Shown piece by piece: positions 44,398-53,623 of a stretch of 64,000 nt of DNA. The position numbers were made by a program, and so were the translations under genes. The notes below the pieces were generated by a model, which was not told the DNA's origin, did not search any database, and saw only the letters and a program-made list of their open reading frames with translations. Numbering within the stretch: the stretch's first letter is position 1; each line of letters begins with the position of its first letter. Source of the DNA: G965230615 sp965230615 (GTDB taxonomy: Bacteria; Pseudomonadota; Gammaproteobacteria; HTCC5015); assembly GCA_965230615.1 (NCBI GenBank), contig OZ246012.1:2294001-2358000 (forward strand), written 5' to 3'.

Positions 44398-46155
44398 CTA
44401 AAGACGGGCACTCAATACTCGATCATTAAAGGTTGTACTAAAATGCTCAACACTTAGCGGTTCACTAAAATAATAGCCTTGAAATAGAGTACATCCTCTG
44501 GACTGTAACAAATCTACTTTCGCTTTACTGTCAACACCTTCGGCGATCACCTGCAAATTTAAATCACTGGCTAAATTAATGATTGCTGTTGCAATAGCCA
44601 TATCATCCTGACTTTGCAAAATATCTTTGACGAATGAGCGGTCAACCTTTAAGCGGTTAATCGGAAAATATTTTAGATACGTTAAAGACGAAAACCCTGT
44701 ACCAAAATCATCAATCGTTAAACTAACTCCCATACGGCGTAATGCTTCTAAGGCTTGAATATTCTCGTCATTATGCTTAAGCAACAAACTCTCGGTAAGC
44801 TCTAAATCCAGCTGTGCTGGAGATAGACCTGTTTCTGCTAAAATGCGTGTCACCGTTTGGTATAAATTCTTCTGCCAAAACTGCCGTGCAGAAAAATTGA
44901 CTGATACTGTGCTTTCCAATGGTAAAAAACCAGCATCGGTCCATTCTTGCCATTGCTGGCAAGCTGTTTTTAGCGCCCACTCACCAACACTGACAATTAA
45001 ACCTGTACTTTCTAAAAGAGGTATAAACTCTTGTACAGGCATATCACCGAACTCAGGGTGCCGCCAACGCAATAAGGCCTCCGCTCCCAGCAAGCAACCA
45101 CTATGCAAATCTATTTGCGGCTGATAAACCAGCTCAAACTGCTTACGGCTTAGCGCATGACGTAATTCCTGCTCTACACTCAGGCGAGACTTGGTCTGCT
45201 CATCCATATCTGCTGTAAAGAGCAGCATACCGTCTTTACCTTGCTCCTTGGTATAGTACATCGCAGTATCGGCCTGCTTAATAATCGATTTGGCACTAAT
45301 ATCTTCATCGCCATTAAATAAGGCAACACCAATGCTTGCTGTGGTAAATATTTCATGACCATGTAGAAAAAAAGCCTCAGCAATCGACTGAATAATTTTA
45401 TTGCCTATATTCCAGGCTGTATGCTGATCACCAACCTGCTCTAAAATAACAGTAAACTCATCGCCGCCTAAGCGGGCAACAGTATCCTGTTCACGCACAC
45501 AGGACTGCAACCGTTGTGCAACCGAATGCAGTAGCAAGTCACCAAAGTCGTGCCCTAGGGTGTCGTTAATTGATTTAAAGTGATCTAAGTCCAAGTACAA
45601 TAAGGCCAGCGCTGTTTTACTGCGCTTACTGCGAATCAGTGCTTGTTCAAGGCGATCCATAAACAAATGACGATTAGCTAAGCCTGTTAAAGCATCATAT
45701 TGCGCCATATGCATCAGGTCCAGCTCTGCCTGCTTACGGTCAATGGCATAACTTATCACTCGGATCAGCAGCTCAGCATTAAACTCTCCCTTCACCAAAT
45801 AATCTTGTGCGCCAAATTGCACCGCTTGCAGACTAACATCATCGTCCTTACTCGCTGTTAGCAATATAATCGGCAACTCAGGTGCAGCATTATAGGTCCG
45901 CTCCAGGGTCACTAATCCTTCACTGTCTGGCAGCGACAAGTCCAGCAGCACCACATCAAACGCCTGTTCCTGCAGTCGATCGACAGCATCATCCAGGCTT
46001 CGCACATGCACCAAATGGCACTGGTATCGTTGAGTTTTTTCCAGCATCAACTCAACCAGACGAGCATATGCCGGATTATCTTCGATTTGCAAAATTCGAA
46101 ATGTTTTTTCTGGGACACACTCCACTGTCGGCAGACTCACCATTGATAAACTCAT
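44398..46155 (-). CDS. Response regulator with GGDEF and EAL domains
   Basis: 585 residues: receiver (D72 in VVLLDLSLPDSEG, K122), GGDEF domain with intact GGDEF (230-234) and an RxxD inhibitory site REQD (221-224), then an EAL domain with EALLR (359-363) and DDFGTGFSSL. Both catalytic motifs are intact, so either cyclic-di-GMP synthesis or breakdown is possible. First gene of the signalling unit, with AAGGAAG five nucleotides before the start. Probably phosphorylated by one of the two downstream-encoded kinases. Confidence 0.95.
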   Translation of the reverse strand: MSLSMVSLPTVECVPEKTFRILQIEDNPAYARLVELMLEKTQRYQCHLVHVRSLDDAVDRLQEQAFDVVLLDLSLPDSEGLVTLERTYNAAPELPIILLTASKDDDVSLQAVQFGAQDYLVKGEFNAELLIRVISYAIDRKQAELDLMHMAQYDALTGLANRHLFMDRLEQALIRSKRSKTALALLYLDLDHFKSINDTLGHDFGDLLLHSVAQRLQSCVREQDTVARLGGDEFTVILEQVGDQHTAWNIGNKIIQSIAEAFFLHGHEIFTTASIGVALFNGDEDISAKSIIKQADTAMYYTKEQGKDGMLLFTADMDEQTKSRLSVEQELRHALSRKQFELVYQPQIDLHSGCLLGAEALLRWRHPEFGDMPVQEFIPLLESTGLIVSVGEWALKTACQQWQEWTDAGFLPLESTVSVNFSARQFWQKNLYQTVTRILAETGLSPAQLDLELTESLLLKHNDENIQALEALRRMGVSLTIDDFGTGFSSLTYLKYFPINRLKVDRSFVKDILQSQDDMAIATAIINLASDLNLQVIAEGVDSKAKVDLLQSRGCTLFQGYYFSEPLSVEHFSTTFNDRVLSARL

Positions 46156-46235
46156 ATCTCTTCCTTATGAAACGGCATGCTGTTCATATTGTTTTACATG
46201 CCCCCATGCTTTGTTCATAACGGCGGCAAGCCGAC

Positions 46236-46250
46236 AGTCTTTAAAAGACT
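46236..46250. other. Short palindrome in divergent promoter region
   Basis: AGTCTTTAAAAGACT, a perfect 7-1-7 palindrome between the signalling cluster and the PAP2 gene. Possible operator; nothing else supports it. Confidence 0.3.
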
Positions 46251-46373
46251 AACAGGGTGTCAGCTGAAGCACCCCACAAACAGCGCGCAGTCTGTCATTA
46301 ATTATTCACACAAGTGTTACATGGATTTCATGGCCCAGGGTCTATATTTACCGAATGACTAAGATGGGTAGCT

Positions 46374-46913
46374 ATGAATAGTAGAACTGAACCACTAATC
46401 GGACGTATGATGCAGCGGGAGCTTGTGATCTGCCTGTGGTTTAATCGTGCCTGCCATTATCATTGGATACAGCAGTTTTTTAGCTTTATCAGCTGGTTAG
46501 GCGACGGTAAATTCTGGTATAGCTTAGCGTTTATTGTATTGCCTTTATACGCTGGCATGGACTCATTTTACACCATTTTGCATATGACTTGCTCTGGCCT
46601 GACCGGCGTGCTGATCTATAAACTCATCAAGTCGAAAACGGAAAGACAGCGTCCTTATTATGTTGACCACCAGATCAAACTGGGGACAGCGCCTCTGGAC
46701 CACTATAGTTTCCCTTCTGGCCATACATTACATGCTGTTAACTTCAGTATTATTTTACTGGCTTATTACCCTGAATTTGGCATTTTCCTCATTCCATTCG
46801 CAAGCCTGGTCGCGCTATCACGCGTTATTCTTGGCCTGCACTTCCCAACAGACGTCATCATGGGTGCCTTTATAGGTATGACACTCGCAATTAGCAGCTT
46901 TCAGTTGTTTTAG
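46374..46913 (+). CDS. PAP2-family phosphatase
   Basis: 179 residues with several hydrophobic helices and all three acid-phosphatase motifs: K-x6-RP (KSKTERQRP, 86-94), PSGH (114-117) and SR-x5-H-x3-D (149-160). Inner-membrane enzyme acting on phosphatidate, undecaprenyl diphosphate or similar. Followed by a GT4 gene (70 nt) and dgkA, which suggests a lipid substrate, probably phosphatidate to diacylglycerol. Confidence 0.92.
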   Translation: MNSRTEPLIGRMMQRELVICLWFNRACHYHWIQQFFSFISWLGDGKFWYSLAFIVLPLYAGMDSFYTILHMTCSGLTGVLIYKLIKSKTERQRPYYVDHQIKLGTAPLDHYSFPSGHTLHAVNFSIILLAYYPEFGIFLIPFASLVALSRVILGLHFPTDVIMGAFIGMTLAISSFQLF

Positions 46914-46983
46914 TTGTAAATTTCTAAGAAAATCAACACACTTTACTGAAAACCTCTATGGCAACAAGAGCTAGCATATTTTT

Positions 46984-48147
46984 ATGCGTATATTAACGAT
47001 ATCGGATGTTTACTTTCCACGGGTCAACGGCGTTTCCACCTCTATCCAAACCTTCAAACACGAACTGGATCAACTTGGTGCCCATACGACCTTAATCGCC
47101 CCCAGTTACCCCGCAGGCCCAACCCAGGAAGACAATATTATTCGCATTGCTTCACGTTACCTGCCCATGGACCCTGAAGACCGCATGATGCGCAATGGCA
47201 AAATTATGCAGCTCGCTGAGCAGCTCCGCCGAGAAGAATATGACCTGGTGCATATACAAACGCCTTTTATTGCCCACTATGCCGGCATTAAATTGGCCAA
47301 GCTGCTCGGTTTACCGACCGTTGAGACTTACCACACCTTATTTGAAGAGTACCTATTTCATTACATTCCCTATCTGCCTAAAGCCTGCTTAAAGTCGGTG
47401 GCCAGATGGTTTACCCGCCATCAATGTAATAATGTCAACGCCGTGATTGCCCCCTCATCGCCCATGCTTGAGAAGCTACGTGAATATGGTGTGCATAACC
47501 GTATCGAGATTATTCCAACCGGTATGCAAATGGGGCATTTTATGAATGGCTGCGGGGAACGCTTCAGACAGGCCCATAATATCCCCCTGGACAGACCAAC
47601 CCTGGTGCACGTAGGCCGTGTCGCTTTTGAAAAGAACATCGATTTTATCTTAAAGGTATTGCAGCAGGTTAAAAAGAGCATAGCGAATATCTTATTAGTT
47701 ATTGCAGGCGAGGGACCTGCGTTAAGCCATCTCAAAAAGCTCAGCAAAGAATTGCAGCTCGAAGACAATATTCTCTTTGTTGGCTATTTATCGCGAGACA
47801 AGGAATTACTTGATTGCTATCGGGCGGGCGATGCATTCGTCTTTGCTTCACGCACGGAAACACAAGGCTTAGTCTTGCTAGAAGCAATGGCGGTAGGCAC
47901 TCCCGTTGTATCAACAGCTATTATGGGTACCAAAGATATCCTAGGAGCGGCGCAAGGCTGTCTTGTCGCCGAAGATGATTTAGGTGATTTCACAAGCAAG
48001 GTTGAGCGTATATTAACTGACAGCAGTTTAAGAGAAAAGCTCAGTATAGAAGCCAAAGCCTATGCAGCAACTTGGTCCGCTAATGCAATGGCAAAAAAAA
48101 TGCAATTGCTCTATGCAGAGTTAATCGATAAGCATAAAGAAAAATAA
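46984..48147 (+). CDS. GT4 glycosyltransferase, diacylglycerol glycosyltransferase-like
   Basis: 387 residues. N-terminal MRILTISDVYFPRVNGVSTSI is the form seen in GT4 enzymes that glycosylate diacylglycerol or mannosylate lipids; VETYHTLFEEY; C-terminal VHVGRVAFEKNIDFILKVL, GDAFVFASRTETQGLVLLEAMA (E-x7-E) and PVVSTAIMGT. Between PAP2 and dgkA, so a diacylglycerol acceptor is a good inference. Membrane association through a basic/hydrophobic patch is possible; no helix predicted by eye. Confidence 0.85.
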   Translation: MRILTISDVYFPRVNGVSTSIQTFKHELDQLGAHTTLIAPSYPAGPTQEDNIIRIASRYLPMDPEDRMMRNGKIMQLAEQLRREEYDLVHIQTPFIAHYAGIKLAKLLGLPTVETYHTLFEEYLFHYIPYLPKACLKSVARWFTRHQCNNVNAVIAPSSPMLEKLREYGVHNRIEIIPTGMQMGHFMNGCGERFRQAHNIPLDRPTLVHVGRVAFEKNIDFILKVLQQVKKSIANILLVIAGEGPALSHLKKLSKELQLEDNILFVGYLSRDKELLDCYRAGDAFVFASRTETQGLVLLEAMAVGTPVVSTAIMGTKDILGAAQGCLVAEDDLGDFTSKVERILTDSSLREKLSIEAKAYAATWSANAMAKKMQLLYAELIDKHKEK

Positions 48148-48205
48148 GATTATCTAGAACCTATAACACCTATTTAGTATTTTCAAAAAAATAACGAGGT
48201 CAACT

Positions 48206-48580
48206 ATGAAACCAGGTGAAACCGGTATTAAACGCTTAATTAGTGCTACACGGTACTCTCTCAAAGGCTTTCGATTTGCTTGGATTAATGAAGCTGCCTT
48301 TCGCCAGGAAATCATCTTATGTATTTTTATGCTACCTCTTGCCATATGGATTGGGGGTGATGCAACACAGCGATCTCTCTTAATCGCTTGCTGCCTATTA
48401 GTACTCATAACAGAATTACTCAATACCGGCATCGAAGCAGTAGTAGATCGTATAGGCCACGAATATCATGACTTAGCAGGTAGCGCGAAAGACCTCGGGT
48501 CGGCTGCTGTGCTAATCAGTCTTGTGCTCACCGTTATTACCTGGGGACTGATTATTTTTGAGCGTTTCTTTACCGCGTAA
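48206..48580 (+). CDS. dgkA: Diacylglycerol kinase DgkA
   Basis: 124 residues, three transmembrane helices, as in E. coli DgkA. Conserved motifs: NEAAFRQE (28-35) and ITELLNTGIEAVVDR (68-82) containing the catalytic glutamates. It phosphorylates diacylglycerol to phosphatidate at the inner membrane, reversing the presumed PAP2 reaction two genes upstream. Start supported by ACGAGGTCA before the ATG. Confidence 0.97.
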   Translation: MKPGETGIKRLISATRYSLKGFRFAWINEAAFRQEIILCIFMLPLAIWIGGDATQRSLLIACCLLVLITELLNTGIEAVVDRIGHEYHDLAGSAKDLGSAAVLISLVLTVITWGLIIFERFFTA

Positions 48581-48644
48581 GTAAAAATAACTAACTTTAG
48601 GCTGATCACGCTACCAATCGACCTAAGTCATTGATGAGGTGTGA

Positions 48645-51230
48645 TTAATTAAAATATGTCCTTAGGCGCACACCATACTCTCTTGGCGGCTCATACACGA
48701 ATAAAGGCACATTGCCAGAATCTGTACGCTCATGTGAGCGAACTTCTTCATTGAATAAGTTCGTTGCAAAAAGCTCTACACTGTATTGTTCGTCTGTAGA
48801 AATAAATGCCAAGTTAACGTTGACGACGGTTGAGGCTTCTTGCTCATCACTGAATAAGTTTGACTCCCCAGAACTCAAGCCAAAGCTCGCAGCGGGCGCA
48901 CCAGAGAGGTTTTCATTGGTTAAATGATATTGGGAACGATAGTAGGCATTAACTGATGACACCAAACCTGAACCGCTGGCTAAATGAAACCTATGGCTAT
49001 AGGTCAAATTCAAGGTAAAGCGTGGTGTGCTTTTTGGTTCATTGCCTGCCTGATTGACATTTCTTACACACACCCGGATATCACAGCCGATAGAGCTGTC
49101 TAGCGGAAATTCTCCAAATTCAGCATCAATCCAGGAAAAGAAACCTTGCAACTGACCATTGTCAGAAACAGCCCAATCAAACTCTACCTCAATACCCCTT
49201 ACTTCAACACCTTCGATATTAATCGTTGTAAACTCATTAAAGTTAGAACTCGAAGGTGCTGGGTTATCAATAAAGCCGTCGGCAGTACCATAACCACGTG
49301 CAATTGCACCTGCCAATAAGGCCTGACCGGCTGCTGTTGACAGGTCACCACAGCCGAGTGTCAAGTCATCGTATACACCGTCAAAATCAAAATCACATCC
49401 TACATCACCGAAGTCTTTTACCAGTGACTCCTGCTTATCGTCATAGTCCATCACAAAATAATTAGCCGCTAATATTAAGCGCCCACTGAGAAACGTGCCT
49501 TTTATACCAATCTCAGTACTTAGATTCTCTTCTGTTTTTACCGGAAAGATTTCTAATTCACCGGTTCGAACATTTAAAACTTCTGTTGGATACACACCTG
49601 CTTTATGCCCTGTTGCTGCAGACGCATATAACATAATATCTTCAGATAACTGATAATTTGCACCTAAACGAAAATCGTTATAGTCATCGCTACTGGCGTT
49701 ACTCACATCCTGAAACTGACAATCCCTACCTGACTGTCGACCATCTTTTAAGATGAAACCTGTATTGGGATCCCCATCAACATTGCCGCGAATTAACTCA
49801 AACGTATCATGACTAAACGGTACAGCACAGGCGCCATTACCAAATAAACCGCCCCCGTTATTAAAGCGCTTGTCTTCGGTTAACCTGATACCGGCAAATA
49901 GCTCCAATTTACTATTAATATCAGCAGTAACATCCGCATAAAACGCATTGGACTCGGCAACAATGTCGGGCTGTGCGAAAAACTTATAGCCAAACTCAGG
50001 GAAATCAATACCCAACGTTCTATCAGTACGCTCTTTAAATTGGAAATAGCCTACTACCCAGCGTACAGTCTGATCGTCATCAGACAATAATGTCACTTCA
50101 TGGGATTCAGCATTATTCTTCCAGGGCTGGTCCAGGAAAACAAGTTGTATGCCAGCCCCACCATCAAGGTCCTGTAGAATATTTTGCTCAAAGTCACTCA
50201 CACCCAAGGTATATCTAAGCTTGGCAAAGTCAGGAATATCATATTCGAGTTTTGAGCGATAGTTGCGAATTAATAAGTCAGAGCGAGCTGGATCACTGGC
50301 CACTGTTGACCATACAGAACTATTTAATGCCTGAATCTGCTCTGGCGTATAATCTCTTGCGCAAGGCAGGCGATCACACTCAGCATGCAGTGGCGCTCCC
50401 GGTGCCTGATCTTTGTAGTTTTCAAATACCAGATGCCAATTAAGCGCCTCAGTGGGCTTGACTATAGCACTCAACCGTAATGCTTCATTATCTCTAGAGC
50501 CGGGCGAGCCAGGCCCTCGATCTAATGGGTTACCAAACTCTTCTCGATAGTCTTGCTTTTGAGTCAACCGACTCACACCTGAGCGAAGAATTTCATCATC
50601 CCGAATAAAAGTATAAGGCGAATTTCTTTGTTGTTTGACATAGTTAAAGCGCAGTGCCAAGGTGTCATTTGCAGGCAGGTTGATCATGGAGCGCAGCGCC
50701 ATGCCTTTTTCATTCGATACTTCCCACTCTATTGACGAGTAGAAGCCATTAAAATCCGGCTTAGCCGTAATAACATCAATCGCCCCCACTGAGGCGTTAC
50801 GTCCACTCAATGTTCCCTGTGGGCCGCGCGTCACTTCTATTCGCTCGACATCATAGAGCATTTGCAGCGCCGCCTGTGGCCTTGCGGTATAAACACCGTC
50901 TATATTAAAGGCAACATTTGGCTCTCCTGTCTCAATAAATGTCGAGTTACCAATGCCTCGCAAGTTAATCTCAACCGAACCTTGGCCATCCGTACCTGAA
51001 TCACGTACCTGCAAACTTGGTACCAACTGATGCAAATTACTCAAGTCAATCACGTTAGCAATCGTCAGCTGATCTTGATCAAGTGCAGTAATAGCGATTG
51101 GTGTTTCTAGTAGGTTTGTCGCTCGCTTAGTTGCTGTTACTAATATTTCTTCATCAAAGCCTTGTGCCAAGTTCACCCCTGGAGATACCAGCAGGCTCCC
51201 TGCAACAAAATACAGTACTTTATTTTTCAT
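48645..51230 (-). CDS. TonB-dependent outer-membrane receptor
   Basis: 861 residues from the ATG at 51230, preceded by AGGGGCGG; an upstream in-frame start at 51281 would put a non-signal stretch first. Signal peptide MKNKVLYFVAGSLLVSPGVNLAQG, TonB box EEILVTA, plug domain (TPIAITALDQDQL; INLRGIGNSTF; VERIEVTRGPQGTLSGRNASVGAID) and a 22-strand barrel ending in RLRTYFN with a C-terminal aromatic/Asn terminus. The large plug-barrel style is common in marine gammaproteobacteria and sphingomonads. Substrate unknown; no neighbouring catabolic or siderophore genes. Confidence 0.93.
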   Translation of the reverse strand: MKNKVLYFVAGSLLVSPGVNLAQGFDEEILVTATKRATNLLETPIAITALDQDQLTIANVIDLSNLHQLVPSLQVRDSGTDGQGSVEINLRGIGNSTFIETGEPNVAFNIDGVYTARPQAALQMLYDVERIEVTRGPQGTLSGRNASVGAIDVITAKPDFNGFYSSIEWEVSNEKGMALRSMINLPANDTLALRFNYVKQQRNSPYTFIRDDEILRSGVSRLTQKQDYREEFGNPLDRGPGSPGSRDNEALRLSAIVKPTEALNWHLVFENYKDQAPGAPLHAECDRLPCARDYTPEQIQALNSSVWSTVASDPARSDLLIRNYRSKLEYDIPDFAKLRYTLGVSDFEQNILQDLDGGAGIQLVFLDQPWKNNAESHEVTLLSDDDQTVRWVVGYFQFKERTDRTLGIDFPEFGYKFFAQPDIVAESNAFYADVTADINSKLELFAGIRLTEDKRFNNGGGLFGNGACAVPFSHDTFELIRGNVDGDPNTGFILKDGRQSGRDCQFQDVSNASSDDYNDFRLGANYQLSEDIMLYASAATGHKAGVYPTEVLNVRTGELEIFPVKTEENLSTEIGIKGTFLSGRLILAANYFVMDYDDKQESLVKDFGDVGCDFDFDGVYDDLTLGCGDLSTAAGQALLAGAIARGYGTADGFIDNPAPSSSNFNEFTTINIEGVEVRGIEVEFDWAVSDNGQLQGFFSWIDAEFGEFPLDSSIGCDIRVCVRNVNQAGNEPKSTPRFTLNLTYSHRFHLASGSGLVSSVNAYYRSQYHLTNENLSGAPAASFGLSSGESNLFSDEQEASTVVNVNLAFISTDEQYSVELFATNLFNEEVRSHERTDSGNVPLFVYEPPREYGVRLRTYFN

Positions 51231-51639
51231 AACCGCCCCTAAGCACACCGAACTAACAGCACAAACCCTACTTACCAACACTGCTACCCCAAGAGGTGTT
51301 TATTAATTTTTAGTATATAAATCGTTAAAACAAGTGCAATATCGTATTTTAGATATCACAAAAAAGCGAACCTATATTTTAGTTTAGCCTTTCATACGAG
51401 TGATAAAGATTTTTTTCTACTTAAAACACCCATATTGATCATATTTCCTGATAAGAATTTCGACACAGTTCCAAAATCTGCAGGTATTGTTTATACATAA
51501 TTTAAAACATGCTTGTTCCGAACAAATCTTTGACCTATGCCAGGTTTATGCTGCACATAATTTAACCACTCACAAATTGTTGTAACGCCAAATATAAGCA
51601 AGCAACTGCTGTCGAACACCCTGCATTAATGCTCGACGC
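51231..51639. other. AT-rich upstream region of the TonB receptor gene
   Basis: 409 nt between the receptor start and the kdsC stop, with long AT tracts near 51300-51480. The decamer CATAATTTAA occurs twice (about 51498 and 51556). It should contain the receptor promoter. I see no clear operator or RNA. Confidence 0.45.
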
Positions 51640-52188
51640 TTAAAAACTATATGCTTGTTCCAGCGACATTCGCGTAGCCAGTATAATATCAGCTACCTCA
51701 CGTGCGACTCCTTGGCCACCATCGCTTGTCAATATCCAATGGCTATGGCGGTGCAGCAAAGCATGCGCATCGGCAGGGCAAAATAATAGGCCTACATGTG
51801 GCTTCACAGGCAAATCAATAATATCGTCCCCCACAAAAACAACCTCATGCTTATCCAAGGCTAATGATTGCGAGAGTTTTTGCACTGCTGCTGCTTTATT
51901 CTTGCAAGCAGGATAAAAGTGCTCAACACTCAGCTCCACCATTCGATCTCGCAAAGCCGGACAGTCTCGGGCGGTTATTACTGCAACCTGAACACCAAAC
52001 TGGGGTAAGCGCTGTAGCGCCACACCGTCTTTCACATGAAACGCCTTGAGCTGCTCGCCTGACTCACCATAATATAAACGTCCATCGGTCAGCACGCCGT
52101 CAACATCGAAAATCGCCAGCTTTACAGTCTGCAGGCACTTTAAATCAGGCTCTGACACTTGGTACTGTCGCAAAAAAGCTTTATCCAT
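51640..52188 (-). CDS. kdsC: Kdo-8-phosphate phosphatase KdsC
   Basis: 182 residues from the ATG at 52188, chosen because GAGGTGG precedes it. HAD family C0 phosphatase without a cap: FDVDGVLTDGRLYY (nucleophile D28, D30), VITARDC, and GDDIIDLPVKPHVGL with the metal-binding aspartates. It releases Kdo from Kdo-8-phosphate. KdsC is usually next to kdsD and lptC/lptA; here it stands alone after a 450-nt non-coding region, which is unusual but does not change the assignment. Provides Kdo for WaaA. Confidence 0.92.
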   Translation of the reverse strand: MDKAFLRQYQVSEPDLKCLQTVKLAIFDVDGVLTDGRLYYGESGEQLKAFHVKDGVALQRLPQFGVQVAVITARDCPALRDRMVELSVEHFYPACKNKAAAVQKLSQSLALDKHEVVFVGDDIIDLPVKPHVGLLFCPADAHALLHRHSHWILTSDGGQGVAREVADIILATRMSLEQAYSF

Positions 52189-52439
52189 TACCACCTCATA
52201 AGACCTTGATAACATTCCTCAAAAAAACTCTTTTTTTTCAGCAACTTACACAAAAAAAGCTTCTCAGTGATGACGCAAAAGCCATTGAGAGAGATTAAGC
52301 TGATTATGATAAGCTAATAAGGCACTTCAAACTCTATTTTTGATTAATCGATGTTCATTTATACTGTTTAAAGCACATATAGCGTTATCAGTATTTGAGC
52401 ACTTTATTTCAGCGGCATAATTGTATTGGATCCAGCAAG

Positions 52440-53585
52440 ATGGCCTCGGATATACAACAGTTTCCTTATTTTGATAGTACCGACAGCAACTCTTTTGCTT
52501 ATTTTACATTAACGCAAAGACTGCCGAACATTATCTCACAACTCATTAAAACGAATGACTGGCTGAGTCCAGAACAAATCAAACAGTTACAAGACCTGAG
52601 CAAAGACCCACTGCAACAAAACATCTCTGTGCAATATGTACCGCCAAGTGATACCGCTTACTGGGAAATATTCTTCGACACATACACTGATCACTCTTGG
52701 TATAGCACACCGTTTTTCTTTGTTGAAGCCTACTTCTACCTGGCCATTTTAAATATTTGTAACTATTTCGAAACCAAACGCGATCCTTTTTTCTCAATAA
52801 AGTGCCAAAATCTACAGTCCAATGTGAAGCACATGACCAGAGATGCTACTGCACTCCAAGCATCAATGCCTACATGCTCTAGTACAGCACTTCATCACTT
52901 TATCCTGTACTCATTAACTGGCAATTCAGCTGATTTGAGTCAACTCAATTCAGAAAAATCAAATATTGACATTGTGATTGAAAGCAACATCAATACAATT
53001 TATCAGCACTTCATATCACAGGAACACTTTTCTATTTTCTTAGATAACGCTTTTTCCGAGCTTTGGTCAGATCTGGTATTAGCGCTACATTTAAGCAAAG
53101 CTTATCCCACAAAAAAAATATCTCTGCACGCAAAATCATATCCTACCTTTGTATCAGACGCTACAGCAGAAGATATTACGTATTTACTTGAACATCTACA
53201 AAAACTAAAACAGGACCCTATAAGCTCTTGGGCCGAAGAGTTAGCTGCCCATATAGAAAGCGGCACTATCAACATTCATTCTTCTGCCTTCTTAAATGCA
53301 CCAATACACTTTACCAGTCCACTTATGCCTGCAACTTCACACAAAGGCATTAATATTTTTAAGGGCGATGCTAACTATCGGCGTTTATTTGAAGACAGAC
53401 GACTTCCGGCAAGTGCTTTAACAGAATCATACTTATCTAAAATATTATCACCCGTGCTTTTATTACGCACACTAAAGTCAGAAATAGTAACCGGACTTAC
53501 CCCTCAAAAGATCCACACACTAAATTCCGAAAGCCCAGACTGGCGCACAAACGGCCGAAAAGGAATTATTCAATTTATAGCCTAA
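52440..53585 (+). CDS. ARMT1-like (DUF89) damage-control phosphatase
   Basis: 381 residues from the ATG at 52440; an earlier TTG at 52395 has no ribosome site. The DUF89/ARMT1 pattern is visible: FLDNAFSELWSDLVLALHL (metal-site D202, N203), HAKSYPTFVSDATAEDI (S239, D240), IFKGDANYRRLFEDRRLP (308-316 core) and the closing LRTLKSEIVTGL plus SPDWRTNGRKGIIQF, which parallels human ARMT1. Family members are metal-dependent phosphatases that remove harmful sugar phosphates. Bacterial copies of this subtype are uncommon as far as I know. Followed 38 nt later by a membrane coiled-coil gene. Confidence 0.85.
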   Translation: MASDIQQFPYFDSTDSNSFAYFTLTQRLPNIISQLIKTNDWLSPEQIKQLQDLSKDPLQQNISVQYVPPSDTAYWEIFFDTYTDHSWYSTPFFFVEAYFYLAILNICNYFETKRDPFFSIKCQNLQSNVKHMTRDATALQASMPTCSSTALHHFILYSLTGNSADLSQLNSEKSNIDIVIESNINTIYQHFISQEHFSIFLDNAFSELWSDLVLALHLSKAYPTKKISLHAKSYPTFVSDATAEDITYLLEHLQKLKQDPISSWAEELAAHIESGTINIHSSAFLNAPIHFTSPLMPATSHKGINIFKGDANYRRLFEDRRLPASALTESYLSKILSPVLLLRTLKSEIVTGLTPQKIHTLNSESPDWRTNGRKGIIQFIA

Positions 53586-53623
53586 ATCATTAGGTATCAA
53601 CGACAACAAAATGGGAGCTAGCC

